From NCBI RefSeq assembly GCF_003258355.1, contig NZ_QKPO01000015.1, positions 82,210-146,209 of the forward strand: 64,000 bases of DNA. Direction: 5' to 3'. The first letter of the stretch is position 1. Each line of letters starts with the position of its first letter. This document shows positions 54,766 through 63,999 of this stretch, one piece after another. Origin of the DNA: Confluentibacter sediminis. Its GTDB lineage: Bacteria; Bacteroidota; Bacteroidia; Flavobacteriales; Flavobacteriaceae. The notes beneath the pieces were generated by a model that saw only the letters and a program-made list of their open reading frames with translations, ran no database searches and was not told where the DNA came from. Made by a program: the position numbers and the translations under genes.

Positions 54766-54874
54766 GAATTCATTTTAAAATGCAAAAATACAAAGTAGAA
54801 CAGGCAGACATACTTTTTTTTTGATTAATTTGCAGACATATTTAACTAGTGAAAATAAAAGGAAACATCGACCG

Positions 54875-55534
54875 ATGAAACTTTCAGAATACATTATTAA
54901 CGATATAAAACCCTTAAACAGGAATAGCAAAATAAGTGATTTGCAATTGTTATTCAATGAACTTACCTATTCGCATATTCCCGTTGAAAATGATGATCAT
55001 GTTTTTTTGGGGTGTTTTTCCCAAACTGATGCGCATTGTTTTGAAACCGACAAAACCTTAAGTCAATACGGGTATGCCATTGAGGATTTTTTTGTGAGGA
55101 ACAAAACTTTATGGTTAGATGTACTGGAAGCTTTTGCTCGCAACTCTACTAATATCATGCCTGTTTTAGACGAAAACAACAAGTATTTAGGATATTATGA
55201 ATTGAATGATATTATTAGTCTTTTTGGCGAATCTCCATTTTTCACAGCTCCTGGCGGCATTGTTGTCATAGAAAAAGGTGTTAACGACTATTCATTAAGT
55301 GAAATAAGTCAAATTGTGGAATCTAACAACGGAAAAGTTCTCGGGGCGTTTGTGTCTAGAATGAAAAATGATGTTATACAAATAACCGTAAAAATTGGCA
55401 ATGTAGGATTAAGCTCTATCATTCAAACATTTAGACGCTATAGCTATAATGTAGTTTCTGAACATGAAGAAGACAGTTATACAGAGAGCCTTAAAGAACG
55501 ATCGGATTATTTAAACAAATACTTAAATATTTAA
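54875..55534 (+). CDS. CBS-domain protein
   Basis: 219 residues from ATG 54875 (MKLSEYIINDIKPLN). An in-frame TTG at 54821 is the less likely start. Two CBS motifs occupy about residues 1-115 (ISDLQLLFNELTYSHIPVEN and LDVLEAFARNSTNIMPVLDENNKYLGYYELND). The C-terminal half (about 130-219) is ACT-like (GGIVVIEKGVNDYSLSEISQ). Such proteins sense adenosyl ligands. It is 3 bases from nadK, a constant neighbour in flavobacteria, so a regulatory link to NADP synthesis is a reasonable guess, not a proven one. Confidence 0.9.
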   Translation: MKLSEYIINDIKPLNRNSKISDLQLLFNELTYSHIPVENDDHVFLGCFSQTDAHCFETDKTLSQYGYAIEDFFVRNKTLWLDVLEAFARNSTNIMPVLDENNKYLGYYELNDIISLFGESPFFTAPGGIVVIEKGVNDYSLSEISQIVESNNGKVLGAFVSRMKNDVIQITVKIGNVGLSSIIQTFRRYSYNVVSEHEEDSYTESLKERSDYLNKYLNI

Positions 55535-55537
55535 GGT

Positions 55538-56419
55538 ATGAAGGTTGCTGTTTTTGGAAGATTTTACAATAAAACGACGTCGAGTTCTGTTGAAACATTA
55601 TTTAACTACTTATTAAAAAAAGATGTAGACGCTTATATAGAAACTGAATTCTATAACATCATAAAAGCAGAAGCGCCCAACAACAACTATTCAAACTTTA
55701 AAACATTTGATGATTTAGATAAGTCTTTTGATTTACTTGTAAGTGTTGGAGGTGACGGTACTATTTTAAGAGCCATAACCTTTGTAAAAGATATAGACAT
55801 TCCTATTATTGGGATTAACACGGGGCGTCTAGGTTTTTTAGCAACCATTCAAGTAGATGGTATAGAAAATGCCATTCAAGATATTATTGATGGTAAATAC
55901 ACCATTTCAGAGCGCACCTTATTATCCGTAGAAACTGTACCGGAAAATGCTGATATCACGCCTCTTAATTTCGCTTTGAACGAAATAGCCGTTAACAGAA
56001 AAAACACTACCTCCATGATATCCGTAGAAACCTATTTAAATGGTGAATACTTAACATCTTATTGGAGCGATGGTTTAATAGTAGCTTCACCAACGGGTTC
56101 TACAGGTTATTCGTTAAGCTGTGGTGGTCCTGTAATAACACCCGACACCAATAGCTTTATTTTAACGCCCATAGCACCACATAATTTAAGCGCCCGCCCA
56201 TTAGTAATTCCAGATTCCACAGAAATACATCTTAAAGTTACGGGTAGAGAAGATAATCACTTAATATCTCTAGATTCCAGAATAGCCACTTTAGATAATA
56301 ATACACTCATAAAAATTAAAAAAGCGCCATTTAAAATTAAAATGATCGATTTGCTGAATGAAAGCTTTTTAGATACGCTTCGCAAAAAACTACTTTGGGG
56401 AGAAGATAAGCGTAATTAA
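55538..56419 (+). CDS. nadK: NAD kinase
   Basis: 293 residues. The GGDGT motif (71-75, in LVSVGGDGTILRA) holds the catalytic Asp73. NTGRLGFLA, the NE-type motif ALNEIAVNR and SDGLIVASPTGSTGYSLSCGGP bind NAD and ATP. It phosphorylates NAD to NADP in the cytoplasm. It follows the CBS gene by 3 bases and is translationally linked. Confidence 0.97.
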   Translation: MKVAVFGRFYNKTTSSSVETLFNYLLKKDVDAYIETEFYNIIKAEAPNNNYSNFKTFDDLDKSFDLLVSVGGDGTILRAITFVKDIDIPIIGINTGRLGFLATIQVDGIENAIQDIIDGKYTISERTLLSVETVPENADITPLNFALNEIAVNRKNTTSMISVETYLNGEYLTSYWSDGLIVASPTGSTGYSLSCGGPVITPDTNSFILTPIAPHNLSARPLVIPDSTEIHLKVTGREDNHLISLDSRIATLDNNTLIKIKKAPFKIKMIDLLNESFLDTLRKKLLWGEDKRN

Positions 56420-56469
56420 ACAATAATTTCTGCTAAATGTTGTTTTAAAGCCATACAAATCAATTCAAA

Positions 56470-56501
56470 TTGCTTTGGGCTAATCTTATTTATTATATTT
56501 G
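56470..56501 (+). promoter_or_regulatory. Promoter of the DUF6089-uppS-bamA operon
   Basis: TATATTTG (56494-56501) is an exact -7 box. Either TTG at 56470-56472 (21-base spacer) or TTTG at 56474-56477 (16-base spacer) can serve as the upstream box. Confidence 0.65.
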
Positions 56502-56518
56502 CAAACTTTTAAATTATT

Positions 56519-57205
56519 ATGAGGTATATAACCATAATTATTATAAGCATTTTTAGCATTCAATGTAGTCACTCTCAAATTAATGAACTTGGCTTGTATG
56601 TTGGTGGGAGTAATTTTATTGGCGATGTTGGTGCTACAGATTACGTATCACCCAACCAATTGGCTTTGGGTGCGGTTTATAGATGGAACAGAAGTTCTAG
56701 ACATTCGTATAGAGCCTCATTGATTTTTAGCAATTTAAAAGGTGATGATTTAAAGTCTGAGGACCCTCGACGCACGCAAAGAGGCTATAATTTTAAGAAT
56801 AAAATAATAGAAGGCTCAGTTGGAATGGAACTTACTTTTTTTGATTTCGATTTACATTCTGAAAAAAAAATGGCCACTCCTTATTTGTATTCAGGGGTAA
56901 CTATTACAAATTATAAGGATTATTATTTTCAAAATGGTGTTCAAACCTCCGAAAATGCTTCAAGTTGGGCATTTGGTATCCCAATGGCCATTGGTTTTAA
57001 AACCACATTTATTAATAATTTTATTTTAAGTTTTGAAGTTGGTGCTCGATATACATTCAGTGATGCTATTGATGGAAGTTATCCTAACAATACCAACCAT
57101 ATAGCAAATAGATTCGGGAATATTAATAATAATGATTGGTATATGTTTTCAGGTATTATATTAACTTATACCTTTGGGCAAAACCCTTGTTATTGTGTAA
57201 ACTAA
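56519..57205 (+). CDS. DUF6089 outer-membrane beta-barrel protein (PorG-like)
   Basis: 228 residues. A signal peptide ends near QCSHSQ. The mature protein begins INELGLYVGGSNFIGDVG and alternates hydrophobic strands with aromatic ends up to ILTYTFGQNPCYCVN. This is the DUF6089 family, which includes PorG of the type IX secretion apparatus. Its location before uppS and bamA is conserved in flavobacteria. It therefore may assist outer-membrane assembly or T9SS, but PorG identity is not proven by sequence reading. Confidence 0.86.
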   Translation: MRYITIIIISIFSIQCSHSQINELGLYVGGSNFIGDVGATDYVSPNQLALGAVYRWNRSSRHSYRASLIFSNLKGDDLKSEDPRRTQRGYNFKNKIIEGSVGMELTFFDFDLHSEKKMATPYLYSGVTITNYKDYYFQNGVQTSENASSWAFGIPMAIGFKTTFINNFILSFEVGARYTFSDAIDGSYPNNTNHIANRFGNINNNDWYMFSGIILTYTFGQNPCYCVN

Positions 57206-57206
57206 A

Positions 57207-57950
57207 ATGAATTCACTAGAAAGCATACAAGCAAAAAAATTACCTAAGCATGTTGCCATTATTATGGATGGGAATGGTCGCTGGGCAAAAAAGCATGGCA
57301 TGATACGTACTATCGGACATGAAAATGGTGCAAAAGCAGTCAGAGAAGTTGTAGAAGGTAGTGCAGAACTTGGTATAGAAAACCTAACACTTTATGCATT
57401 TTCTACAGAAAACTGGAATCGACCAAAATTAGAAGTACAAACACTCATGAAATTGTTAATCTCTTCTTTAAGAAAGGAAATAAAAACACTTCATGAAAAC
57501 AATATAAAACTTTGTGCTATTGGCACACTCGACGCACTTCCATCCAAGGTTCACAAAGAATTATCTGAGGTTATTGAAAAAACCAAGAACAATAATAGAA
57601 TGACTTTAACCATTGCTCTAAGCTATGGTTCACGGGAAGAACTCATAAATACAATAAAAGAAATTAGTATTAAAGTTAAAAATAATATAATTTCGGCAGA
57701 AAAAATTGATGAATCAATTATAAATGAGCATCTTTACACGCAAAATTTACCAGACGTAGATTTACTTATAAGGACGAGCGGGGAGCAACGTATAAGTAAC
57801 TTTTTACTATGGCAAATTGCTTATGCCGAATTGTATTTCACAGAGACACTTTGGCCTGATTTTACTAAGCAAAATTTGCATGAAGCTATTATTGAATATC
57901 AAAAAAGAGAAAGACGATTTGGGAAAACAAGTGAACAACTTAGCCAGTAA
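57207..57950 (+). CDS. uppS: Isoprenyl transferase / undecaprenyl diphosphate synthase
   Basis: 247 residues. The catalytic Asp21 is in HVAIIMDGNGRWAKKHG. GHENGAKAVREVV, TLYAFSTENWNRP and the C-terminal DLLIRTSGEQRISNFLLWQIAYAELYF-type motif are all present. It makes the C55 lipid carrier for peptidoglycan and lipopolysaccharide. It starts 1 base after the DUF6089 stop, and its 3' end overlaps the start of bamA by about 20 bases. Confidence 0.97.
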   Translation: MNSLESIQAKKLPKHVAIIMDGNGRWAKKHGMIRTIGHENGAKAVREVVEGSAELGIENLTLYAFSTENWNRPKLEVQTLMKLLISSLRKEIKTLHENNIKLCAIGTLDALPSKVHKELSEVIEKTKNNNRMTLTIALSYGSREELINTIKEISIKVKNNIISAEKIDESIINEHLYTQNLPDVDLLIRTSGEQRISNFLLWQIAYAELYFTETLWPDFTKQNLHEAIIEYQKRERRFGKTSEQLSQ

Positions 57951-60567
57951 ACTACTTACAAAAACATATTATATAAAACAATGCCTTGCACTGTTAATAA
58001 TTGCAATCAGTTTTAATGTAACTGCTCAAGACTCATCTTATGATAGTGGTAAAAAGTATACATTAGGAGGCGTTACAGTTTCCGGAAACACAACCTTTAA
58101 CGAACAAACCATTGTAGCCTATTCTAGATTAAGTAAAGGACAAGAAATTACCATTCCTGGAGGTGAAGAGATTGGTAATGCTATTAAAAAACTTTGGGGT
58201 TCTAATTTATTTAGCGATATTGAAGTTTATGTAACTAAAATTGAAGGTGATGTTGCTTATTTAGAAATTCACCTTTCAGATTTACCCCAGCTTAATGAAG
58301 TTAAAATTAACGGTGTAAAAAAAGGAAAAGTCGAAGCTATTATTAAAGAAAACAAATTAGATAAAGGAACAAAAGTTACCGAAAACCTTAAATCTACTAC
58401 AAAAAATTATCTTACTTCAAAATACCAAAAAGAAGGTTTTTACAATACAAAAGTTAATATAAACACTGTTGAAGTAAAAGACTCGTTGCAAATTGCCCGT
58501 GTTAACATGGTCGTTAATATAGACAAAGGGAAAAAAGTAAAAATAAAGGATATTGTTATTACTGGAAATGATGTTTTAAGCGATAAAAAGCTTAGAAAAA
58601 GCATGAAAAAAACCAAACAAATAAATCCTATACGTATCTTAAAGCGTTCAAAATATATAGAAAAAGACTATAAAGAAGATTTAACCAAACTGATAGATAA
58701 ATATAAAGAAAACGGCTATAGAGATGCGCGTATTTTATCTGATAGTTTAATTGTAAATAGTGACAAAACCATTTCACTGCATATCAATTTAGAAGAAGGT
58801 GAGCAGTACAAGTTTGGTGATATTACATTTATTGGGAATACCGTTTACACGAATGAACAATTAACTAGGCTTTTACGTATAAAAAAAGGGGACGTCTATA
58901 ATGGTGTATTATTACAAGAACGGATACAAGATGAAAGTCCTGATGCGGATGATATAGCAAACGCCTACCAAAATTATGGTTATTTATTTTCTTCAATAAA
59001 CCCAGTAGAAGTCAGTGCAAACGGGAATGTAATTGATATGGAAATACGTATCTCTGAAGGCAAACCTGCTTATTTTAGCGATGTATCTGTAGTTGGTAAC
59101 GACAAAACCAACGACCATGTTATTTACAGGATATTACGTACGCGACCAGGTAATTTGTATAGCAAAGCCAATGTCGTACGTACAGTTAGAGAGCTTGGTC
59201 AATTAGGCTTCTTTGATGCTCAAGAAATAACGCCTACTTTTCCTCCTGAACTTACGAATCCTAACGAGGGTACTGTAGGAATTAAATATTCTGTAAAAGA
59301 AACAGGATCAAGCCAAATAGAACTGCAAGGCGGTTATGGTGGTGGTGGTTTTATTGGAACGCTTGGGTTGTCTTTTAACAATTTCTCCATAAAAAACCTA
59401 TTTAATAAAGATGCTTATAAGCCAATTCCAATGGGTGATGGTCAAAAGCTAGCATTACGCCTGCAAGCCAGTCAATTTTATCAAACCTATAGTTTTTCAT
59501 TTTCTGAACCTTGGTTAGGTGGCAAAAGACCTGTACAATTCTCTACCTCTATATCTCAAACAAAACAATTTCTTTACGATCCTATAAACAGAAGAGCTGA
59601 TAAAAGCAAAAGCTTTAATATAACCGGTATTACTGTTGGTTTAGCAAAGCAACTAACTGTTCCTGATGATTATTTTGTATTATCACAAGCCGTAACTTTC
59701 CAAATTTATGACTTAAATAATTACAACACTGGTCTCTTCACATTTGGAAATGGAAGTGCAAAAAACTTGTCTTATACCATTGGGCTAAGTAGAGATGATA
59801 CCAATATAGACCCTATTTTCCCAACAGGTGGTTCTAGATTTAGTATTGTTGGAAAAATGACCATTCCATACTCCCTCTTCAATGGTGTTGATTATAAACA
59901 ATTATCGAAAGAATATGATAGTGAAGTCATAAAAAAAGTAAATGCCTCTAGTACATCATCTCCCGAATATATTTCTGCGAGTAAAAGAATTGGTGAAATC
60001 GACCAAGAGCGTTACAAATGGCTGGAGTTTTATAAAGTAAACTTTAAAGGAGAATGGTTCACTCAAATCACAAAGAACTTAGTATTAAAGCCCAGTATGG
60101 AATTTGGTTTTTTAGGTGCTTATAATAATGATAGAGGTGTCATCCCTTTTGAACGCTACTTCTTAGGAGGTGACGGCATGGGCAGTTATAGCTTAGATGG
60201 TAGAGAAACCATTGCTCTTAGAGGGTATCCAAACCAATCTATACAACCTGTTGATAGTAATGGACTTACTATTAATGATGGTGCAACCATATACAATAAG
60301 TTTTCATTAGAGTTACGTTATCCAATTACCTTAAAAGCATCTGCTAAAATTTATGCATTAGCTTTTATGGAAGGGGGTTCTGCTTATAATGGATTTAGAA
60401 ATTACAATCCCTTTAATATATATCGTTCTGCTGGTTTAGGTGTTCGTATTTTTATGCCCGCTTTTGGTTTGTTAGGAATAGATTTTGGTCATGGATTCGA
60501 TCCTCTACCTGGCGAAACAGGCAGTCATGGATGGGAAACTCACTTTATCATTGGACAACAATTTTAA
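57931..60567 (+). CDS. bamA: Outer-membrane assembly factor BamA
   Basis: About 878 residues from GTG 57931. The frame is open further back into uppS, but only this start gives a sensible signal peptide (TYYIKQCLALLIIAISFNVTAQ); TTG 57919 is an alternative. POTRA repeats follow (about 35-400: LGGVTVSGNTTFNEQTIV, VKINGVKKGKVEAI, KDIVITGNDVLSDKKL, FGDITFIGNTVYTNEQL, FSDVSVVGNDKTND). The barrel has VELQGGYGG-type ELQGGYGGGG, then RYFLGGDGMGSYSLDGRE near the end and LGIDFGHGFDPL. It folds and inserts outer-membrane proteins. The two Skp-like genes downstream support this role. Confidence 0.95.
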   Translation: MNNLASKLLTKTYYIKQCLALLIIAISFNVTAQDSSYDSGKKYTLGGVTVSGNTTFNEQTIVAYSRLSKGQEITIPGGEEIGNAIKKLWGSNLFSDIEVYVTKIEGDVAYLEIHLSDLPQLNEVKINGVKKGKVEAIIKENKLDKGTKVTENLKSTTKNYLTSKYQKEGFYNTKVNINTVEVKDSLQIARVNMVVNIDKGKKVKIKDIVITGNDVLSDKKLRKSMKKTKQINPIRILKRSKYIEKDYKEDLTKLIDKYKENGYRDARILSDSLIVNSDKTISLHINLEEGEQYKFGDITFIGNTVYTNEQLTRLLRIKKGDVYNGVLLQERIQDESPDADDIANAYQNYGYLFSSINPVEVSANGNVIDMEIRISEGKPAYFSDVSVVGNDKTNDHVIYRILRTRPGNLYSKANVVRTVRELGQLGFFDAQEITPTFPPELTNPNEGTVGIKYSVKETGSSQIELQGGYGGGGFIGTLGLSFNNFSIKNLFNKDAYKPIPMGDGQKLALRLQASQFYQTYSFSFSEPWLGGKRPVQFSTSISQTKQFLYDPINRRADKSKSFNITGITVGLAKQLTVPDDYFVLSQAVTFQIYDLNNYNTGLFTFGNGSAKNLSYTIGLSRDDTNIDPIFPTGGSRFSIVGKMTIPYSLFNGVDYKQLSKEYDSEVIKKVNASSTSSPEYISASKRIGEIDQERYKWLEFYKVNFKGEWFTQITKNLVLKPSMEFGFLGAYNNDRGVIPFERYFLGGDGMGSYSLDGRETIALRGYPNQSIQPVDSNGLTINDGATIYNKFSLELRYPITLKASAKIYALAFMEGGSAYNGFRNYNPFNIYRSAGLGVRIFMPAFGLLGIDFGHGFDPLPGETGSHGWETHFIIGQQF

Positions 60568-60741
60568 TAATAATTTTTGGCACGATATTTTCTATTAATA
60601 CTTTAATTATCTGAAATGTTAAATGATAAATTTTTGAAAATTGTCCTGAATGCTTTAAAAAACATGCTATCTGAGACCATTAGAAACAAATAAATTTAAT
60701 CAGATAAAACAAGAATTAAAATTTTTAAGATTAAATTTCGT

Positions 60742-60749
60742 TAATTTTG
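60742..60749 (+). promoter_or_regulatory. -7 box before the first Skp-like gene
   Basis: TAATTTTG matches TAnnTTTG, 95 bases before the ATG at 60844. No clear upstream TTG box. The rest of the 276-base gap (60568-60843) is AT-rich without recognisable features. Confidence 0.35.
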
Positions 60750-60843
60750 AAAATATAGTTCAAAAAGGAAATAGATTTCAAATAAAAATCATTTGTCTTT
60801 TTTAGAATTTATATGATAATACATTATAAAATATTAAAAACAG

Positions 60844-61824
60844 ATGAAACATAACGTTCTTTTTTTATTGACATTGGTTCTCATGTGTAGCTTTTATTCA
60901 AATGCGCAACGTGGTGTAAGAATTGCTTATATTGATACAGAATACATATTAGAAAATGTTCCCGAATATCAAGAAGCCATGATTCAGCTAGATAGTAAAG
61001 CTGAGAATTGGAAAAATGAAATTCAAACAAAAATGTTACATGTTGAACAAAAGCGAAAAGATTTAAGTAATGAAAAGGCTTTACTCACAAAAGAACTTAT
61101 TGACGAACGAGAAGAAGATATATCTTTTGAAGAAAAAGAAATTTTAGACTATCAGCAAAAACGTTTTGGACCAAATGGAGATTTAATGATTCAGAAAAGG
61201 CAATTAATGCAACCTATTCAAGATCAAATTTTCTCAGCAGTTCAAGATATGGCAGCAAGCAGAAAATATGATTTCATTTTTGATAAGTCATCTGATGCCG
61301 TCATGCTATATTCGGCAAAGCAATTTGATTTGAGTGAGCAAATATTAAGGAGTATTACAAGAGCGTCAAAACGAACACAAGCAGAAACTAAAGCTGAAGT
61401 TAGAGCTGCTGAAGAAGAGGAATTACTTCCTGAAATAAATGAAGAACTGGAAGCTCGTGAAAAAGCATTAGAAGAAAAAAAAGCTGAACGTGAAAGTGCT
61501 ATAGAAAAACGCAGACAAGAAATTTTAGAAGCTCGTGAAGCAAAACAAAAAGAAGCTGATGCCAAACGTCAACAAATTTTGGAAGAACGCGAAAAGGCCA
61601 AACAAGAAAAATTAGATGCTAGGAATAATGTGTCTAAAGATCCTGAAAGTGAAACTGGAACAACTACAAAAGAAGTAGTAACAAAAACAAGAGAACAACT
61701 TATTGAAGAAAATAGACAAAAAAAATTAGAAGAACGAGCCGCTAGACAAAAAGAACTCGAAGATAAAAAGAAACAAATTTTAGAAGAACGACAAAAAATA
61801 AAAGATAGTATAAACAATAATTAA
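60844..61824 (+). CDS. OmpH/Skp-family periplasmic chaperone with long charged tail
   Basis: 326 residues with a signal peptide (ends near FYSNAQ). Residues about 22-170 are an OmpH/Skp domain: RIAYIDTEYILENVPEYQEA, then the coiled-coil arms, and DFIFDKSSDAVMLYSAKQFDLS. A low-complexity tail of about 150 residues follows, rich in Glu, Lys, Arg and Gln (EEKKAERESAIEKRRQEIL, KRQQILEEREKAKQEK). It is predicted as a long charged coiled coil. Skp holds unfolded outer-membrane proteins for BamA. The tail roughly doubles the usual length. Confidence 0.9.
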   Translation: MKHNVLFLLTLVLMCSFYSNAQRGVRIAYIDTEYILENVPEYQEAMIQLDSKAENWKNEIQTKMLHVEQKRKDLSNEKALLTKELIDEREEDISFEEKEILDYQQKRFGPNGDLMIQKRQLMQPIQDQIFSAVQDMAASRKYDFIFDKSSDAVMLYSAKQFDLSEQILRSITRASKRTQAETKAEVRAAEEEELLPEINEELEAREKALEEKKAERESAIEKRRQEILEAREAKQKEADAKRQQILEEREKAKQEKLDARNNVSKDPESETGTTTKEVVTKTREQLIEENRQKKLEERAARQKELEDKKKQILEERQKIKDSINNN

Positions 61825-61855
61825 ATAATTTATAACACATTAATATACATTTAAA

Positions 61856-62359
61856 ATGAAACAATTAAAAACCCTATTATTAGCAACTGCATGCATTTTA
61901 ACCGTAAGTTTTACACAAGCGCAAAGCAAAATTGCTCATATAAATACGAATGATTTAATTTCTGCTATGCCAGAAATGAAAGCTGCTCAAACAGAACTGG
62001 AAACATTTTCAAAAACATTGCAAACAGAGTTACAATCCTTAGGTACAGAATTACAAAACAAATCAAAACAATATACTGCTGAAGCACCTACTAAAACTCA
62101 AGAAGAAAATGATAAGAGACAGCAAGAATTAATGACTATGGAACAAAATGCTCGTGAATTTCAAAATACAGCACAAAAACAATATCAAGAAAAACAAGAA
62201 ACACTTTTAAAACCTATTACAGAAAAAGCTAGAGTTGCTATCTTGAAAGTAGGTAGAGCTCAAGGTTTTGATTATGTTTTAGACTCCTCAGTTGGAGTAA
62301 CCATAGTGGCCGATGGGAAAGATTTACTTAATGATGTAAAAAAGGAATTAGGCATCTAA
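61856..62359 (+). CDS. OmpH/Skp-family periplasmic chaperone
   Basis: 167 residues, the ordinary Skp size. A signal peptide ends near VSFTQAQ. IAHINTNDLISAMPEMKAAQ opens the body, two coiled-coil arms span about 45-120, and the return strand FDYVLDSSVGVTIVADG is at the end. It is 31 bases after the longer paralogue and presumably acts with it in outer-membrane protein delivery to BamA. A terminator follows. Confidence 0.95.
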   Translation: MKQLKTLLLATACILTVSFTQAQSKIAHINTNDLISAMPEMKAAQTELETFSKTLQTELQSLGTELQNKSKQYTAEAPTKTQEENDKRQQELMTMEQNAREFQNTAQKQYQEKQETLLKPITEKARVAILKVGRAQGFDYVLDSSVGVTIVADGKDLLNDVKKELGI

Positions 62360-62381
62360 TTTTAAAACAAATAAAATTACT

Positions 62382-62418
62382 TAAAGCTGTCTTTTTACAA
62401 GACAGCTTTTTTATTTTT
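62382..62418 (+). terminator. Terminator of the skp genes
   Basis: The stem AAAGCTGTC/GACAGCTTT with a ten-base loop is followed by TTTTATTTTTG. It ends just before the murI start. Confidence 0.85.
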
Positions 62419-62423
62419 GTTAC

Positions 62424-63203
62424 ATGAGCACACAACCTATTGGCATTTTTGATTCTGGAGTTGGAGGGACTTCCATTTGGAAAGAAATCCATAAACTTTT
62501 ACCAAATGAGAACACCTTATATTTAGCAGACAGTGCCAATGCTCCTTACGGCTTAAAGGGGAAAAAAACCATCATTAACCTCAGCATTAAAAATACTGAA
62601 TACTTAATTGATAAAGGCTGTAAACTTATTGTAGTGGCCTGTAATACCGCCACAACCAATGCAATTAGTGTTTTAAGAGAAACTTATAACATCCCTTTTA
62701 TAGGTATAGAACCTGCTATTAAACCAGCGGCTTTAAACACACAAACAAAAGCAGTAGGTATATTAGCTACCAAAGGAACGCTATCAAGCGAGTTGTTTCA
62801 TAAAACCACTAATTTATTTGCAAGTAACATAAAAGTGATAGAATGCATTGGTGAAGGTCTCGTTGAACTTATTGAAAGAGGTCAATTGGATTCTGACGAG
62901 ATGAGCGCTTTATTAAAAGTGTATTTAAAGCCTATGATAGACGCTAATATCGATTATTTAGTTTTGGGCTGTACACATTACCCATATTTGATACCCATGC
63001 TTATTGATTTGCTCCCCAATCATGTTAAAATCATTGATTCGGGAGAAGCAGTTGCACGACAAACTAAAGCTGTTTTAGAAAAGTACAATCTACTAAGCAC
63101 AAAAACTATTCGTCCTAAAAATAAATTTTTTACAAATGGAAATCCAGAGATTATGCAATCGCTTTTAGATTCAAAATTTAAAGTAGATATTTTGGATTTT
63201 TAA
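62424..63203 (+). CDS. murI: Glutamate racemase
   Basis: 259 residues. IGIFDSGVGGTSIW (6-19) holds the first conserved Asp and Ser. The two catalytic cysteines are Cys73 in VVACNTATTNA and Cys183 in LGCTHYPYLIP. It makes D-glutamate for peptidoglycan. A perfect -7 box TATTTTTG (62412-62419) ends 4 bases before the ATG, so a leaderless transcript is possible. The ATG gives the family-standard N-terminus. Confidence 0.97.
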   Translation: MSTQPIGIFDSGVGGTSIWKEIHKLLPNENTLYLADSANAPYGLKGKKTIINLSIKNTEYLIDKGCKLIVVACNTATTNAISVLRETYNIPFIGIEPAIKPAALNTQTKAVGILATKGTLSSELFHKTTNLFASNIKVIECIGEGLVELIERGQLDSDEMSALLKVYLKPMIDANIDYLVLGCTHYPYLIPMLIDLLPNHVKIIDSGEAVARQTKAVLEKYNLLSTKTIRPKNKFFTNGNPEIMQSLLDSKFKVDILDF

Positions 63204-63277
63204 TCAAATTTTATGTTTTTTTAAATCTTTCCTAGAAATCTATAATTTTAAGAACCCAGAAATAAATATTTAAGTAA

Positions 63278-63313
63278 AAAAAGCACAGATTTCAATTAAA
63301 ATCTGTGCTTTTT
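63278..63313. terminator. Bidirectional terminator after murI
   Basis: The stem AAAAAGCACAGATTT/AAATCTGTGCTTTTT with a six-base loop sits between murI and the convergent last gene. Confidence 0.92.
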
Positions 63314-63315
63314 AT

Positions 63316-63999
63316 CTAAAATTCAATAATAGCCGAAGATATCCTATCATTCCAATTCCTTTTGCATAAAAACCCACAACTATATTTCACATCTTTTAAA
63401 TTCGATATTTGTACATAATAAGTAGGTCCTGGTCTTGCATCTAATATCAGTACCTTTCCTCCATAGTTTGGATGTTCATAAAGGGTTATTTTAGCCAAAT
63501 TGACATAAACAGAACTTATTGCATCATTAAGATTTCCAAATTGTTGATTATAAAAGCTTAACGGAAACAAACTAGACCCAGGTCTATTACCATAGGAAGA
63601 TGCAGTATTTGCTAAATTGTTAAAATCTGGTATCATTAAAGGACCACTACCAGTGTAAGAAGTAATATAATATCCTTTAACATTGAATATATAATCCTTG
63701 TTAAGATACAAATAAACTTCATTTATAAAATTAGGATATGTAGGTAATGTTTCAGAAATAGTACTAACACTAGTTTGAGAAGCTATGGAACTTTTGTTTG
63801 TATTTAAATTCTTGTTAAAAATAGATTTTTTTTCATTTTCTTCATACAAAGATGATGACTCGTAATCTTTAAGATTATTAAATAAATGCAATATCGAATC
63901 ATTAATTAGTACTGTTGTCAGTTGTTCATGATCTTTGTAAGCTTCCCTTAAAACCGAACTGTTTAAAAGTGTAAAAATAATATTAACTTTAAACAGTAA
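63316..63999 (-). CDS. Protein with C-terminal beta/gamma-crystallin-like domain, 5' end outside window
   Basis: The frame stays open to the right edge, so at least 227 residues are present and the start is outside. The TTG at 63889-63891 is not needed as a start. The visible N-terminal part is Ser/Asn-rich and shows no motif. From about 60 residues before the end, ITLYEHPNYGGKVLILDA, NLKDV and NWNDRISSAIIEF resemble a beta/gamma-crystallin Greek key. NDRISS matches the calcium-binding N/D-N/D-x-x-S/T-S motif exactly. Two Cys lie in KYSCGFLCKR. Whether the protein is secreted cannot be seen. Only one clear Greek-key half is visible, so the assignment is moderate. Confidence 0.65.
   Translation of the reverse strand, partial: LLFKVNIIFTLLNSSVLREAYKDHEQLTTVLINDSILHLFNNLKDYESSSLYEENEKKSIFNKNLNTNKSSIASQTSVSTISETLPTYPNFINEVYLYLNKDYIFNVKGYYITSYTGSGPLMIPDFNNLANTASSYGNRPGSSLFPLSFYNQQFGNLNDAISSVYVNLAKITLYEHPNYGGKVLILDARPGPTYYVQISNLKDVKYSCGFLCKRNWNDRISSAIIEF

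Noticed and set aside
57817..57930. Upstream start of bamA inside uppS
   Set aside because: The extra residues precede the signal peptide and come from the coding sequence of uppS in another frame.
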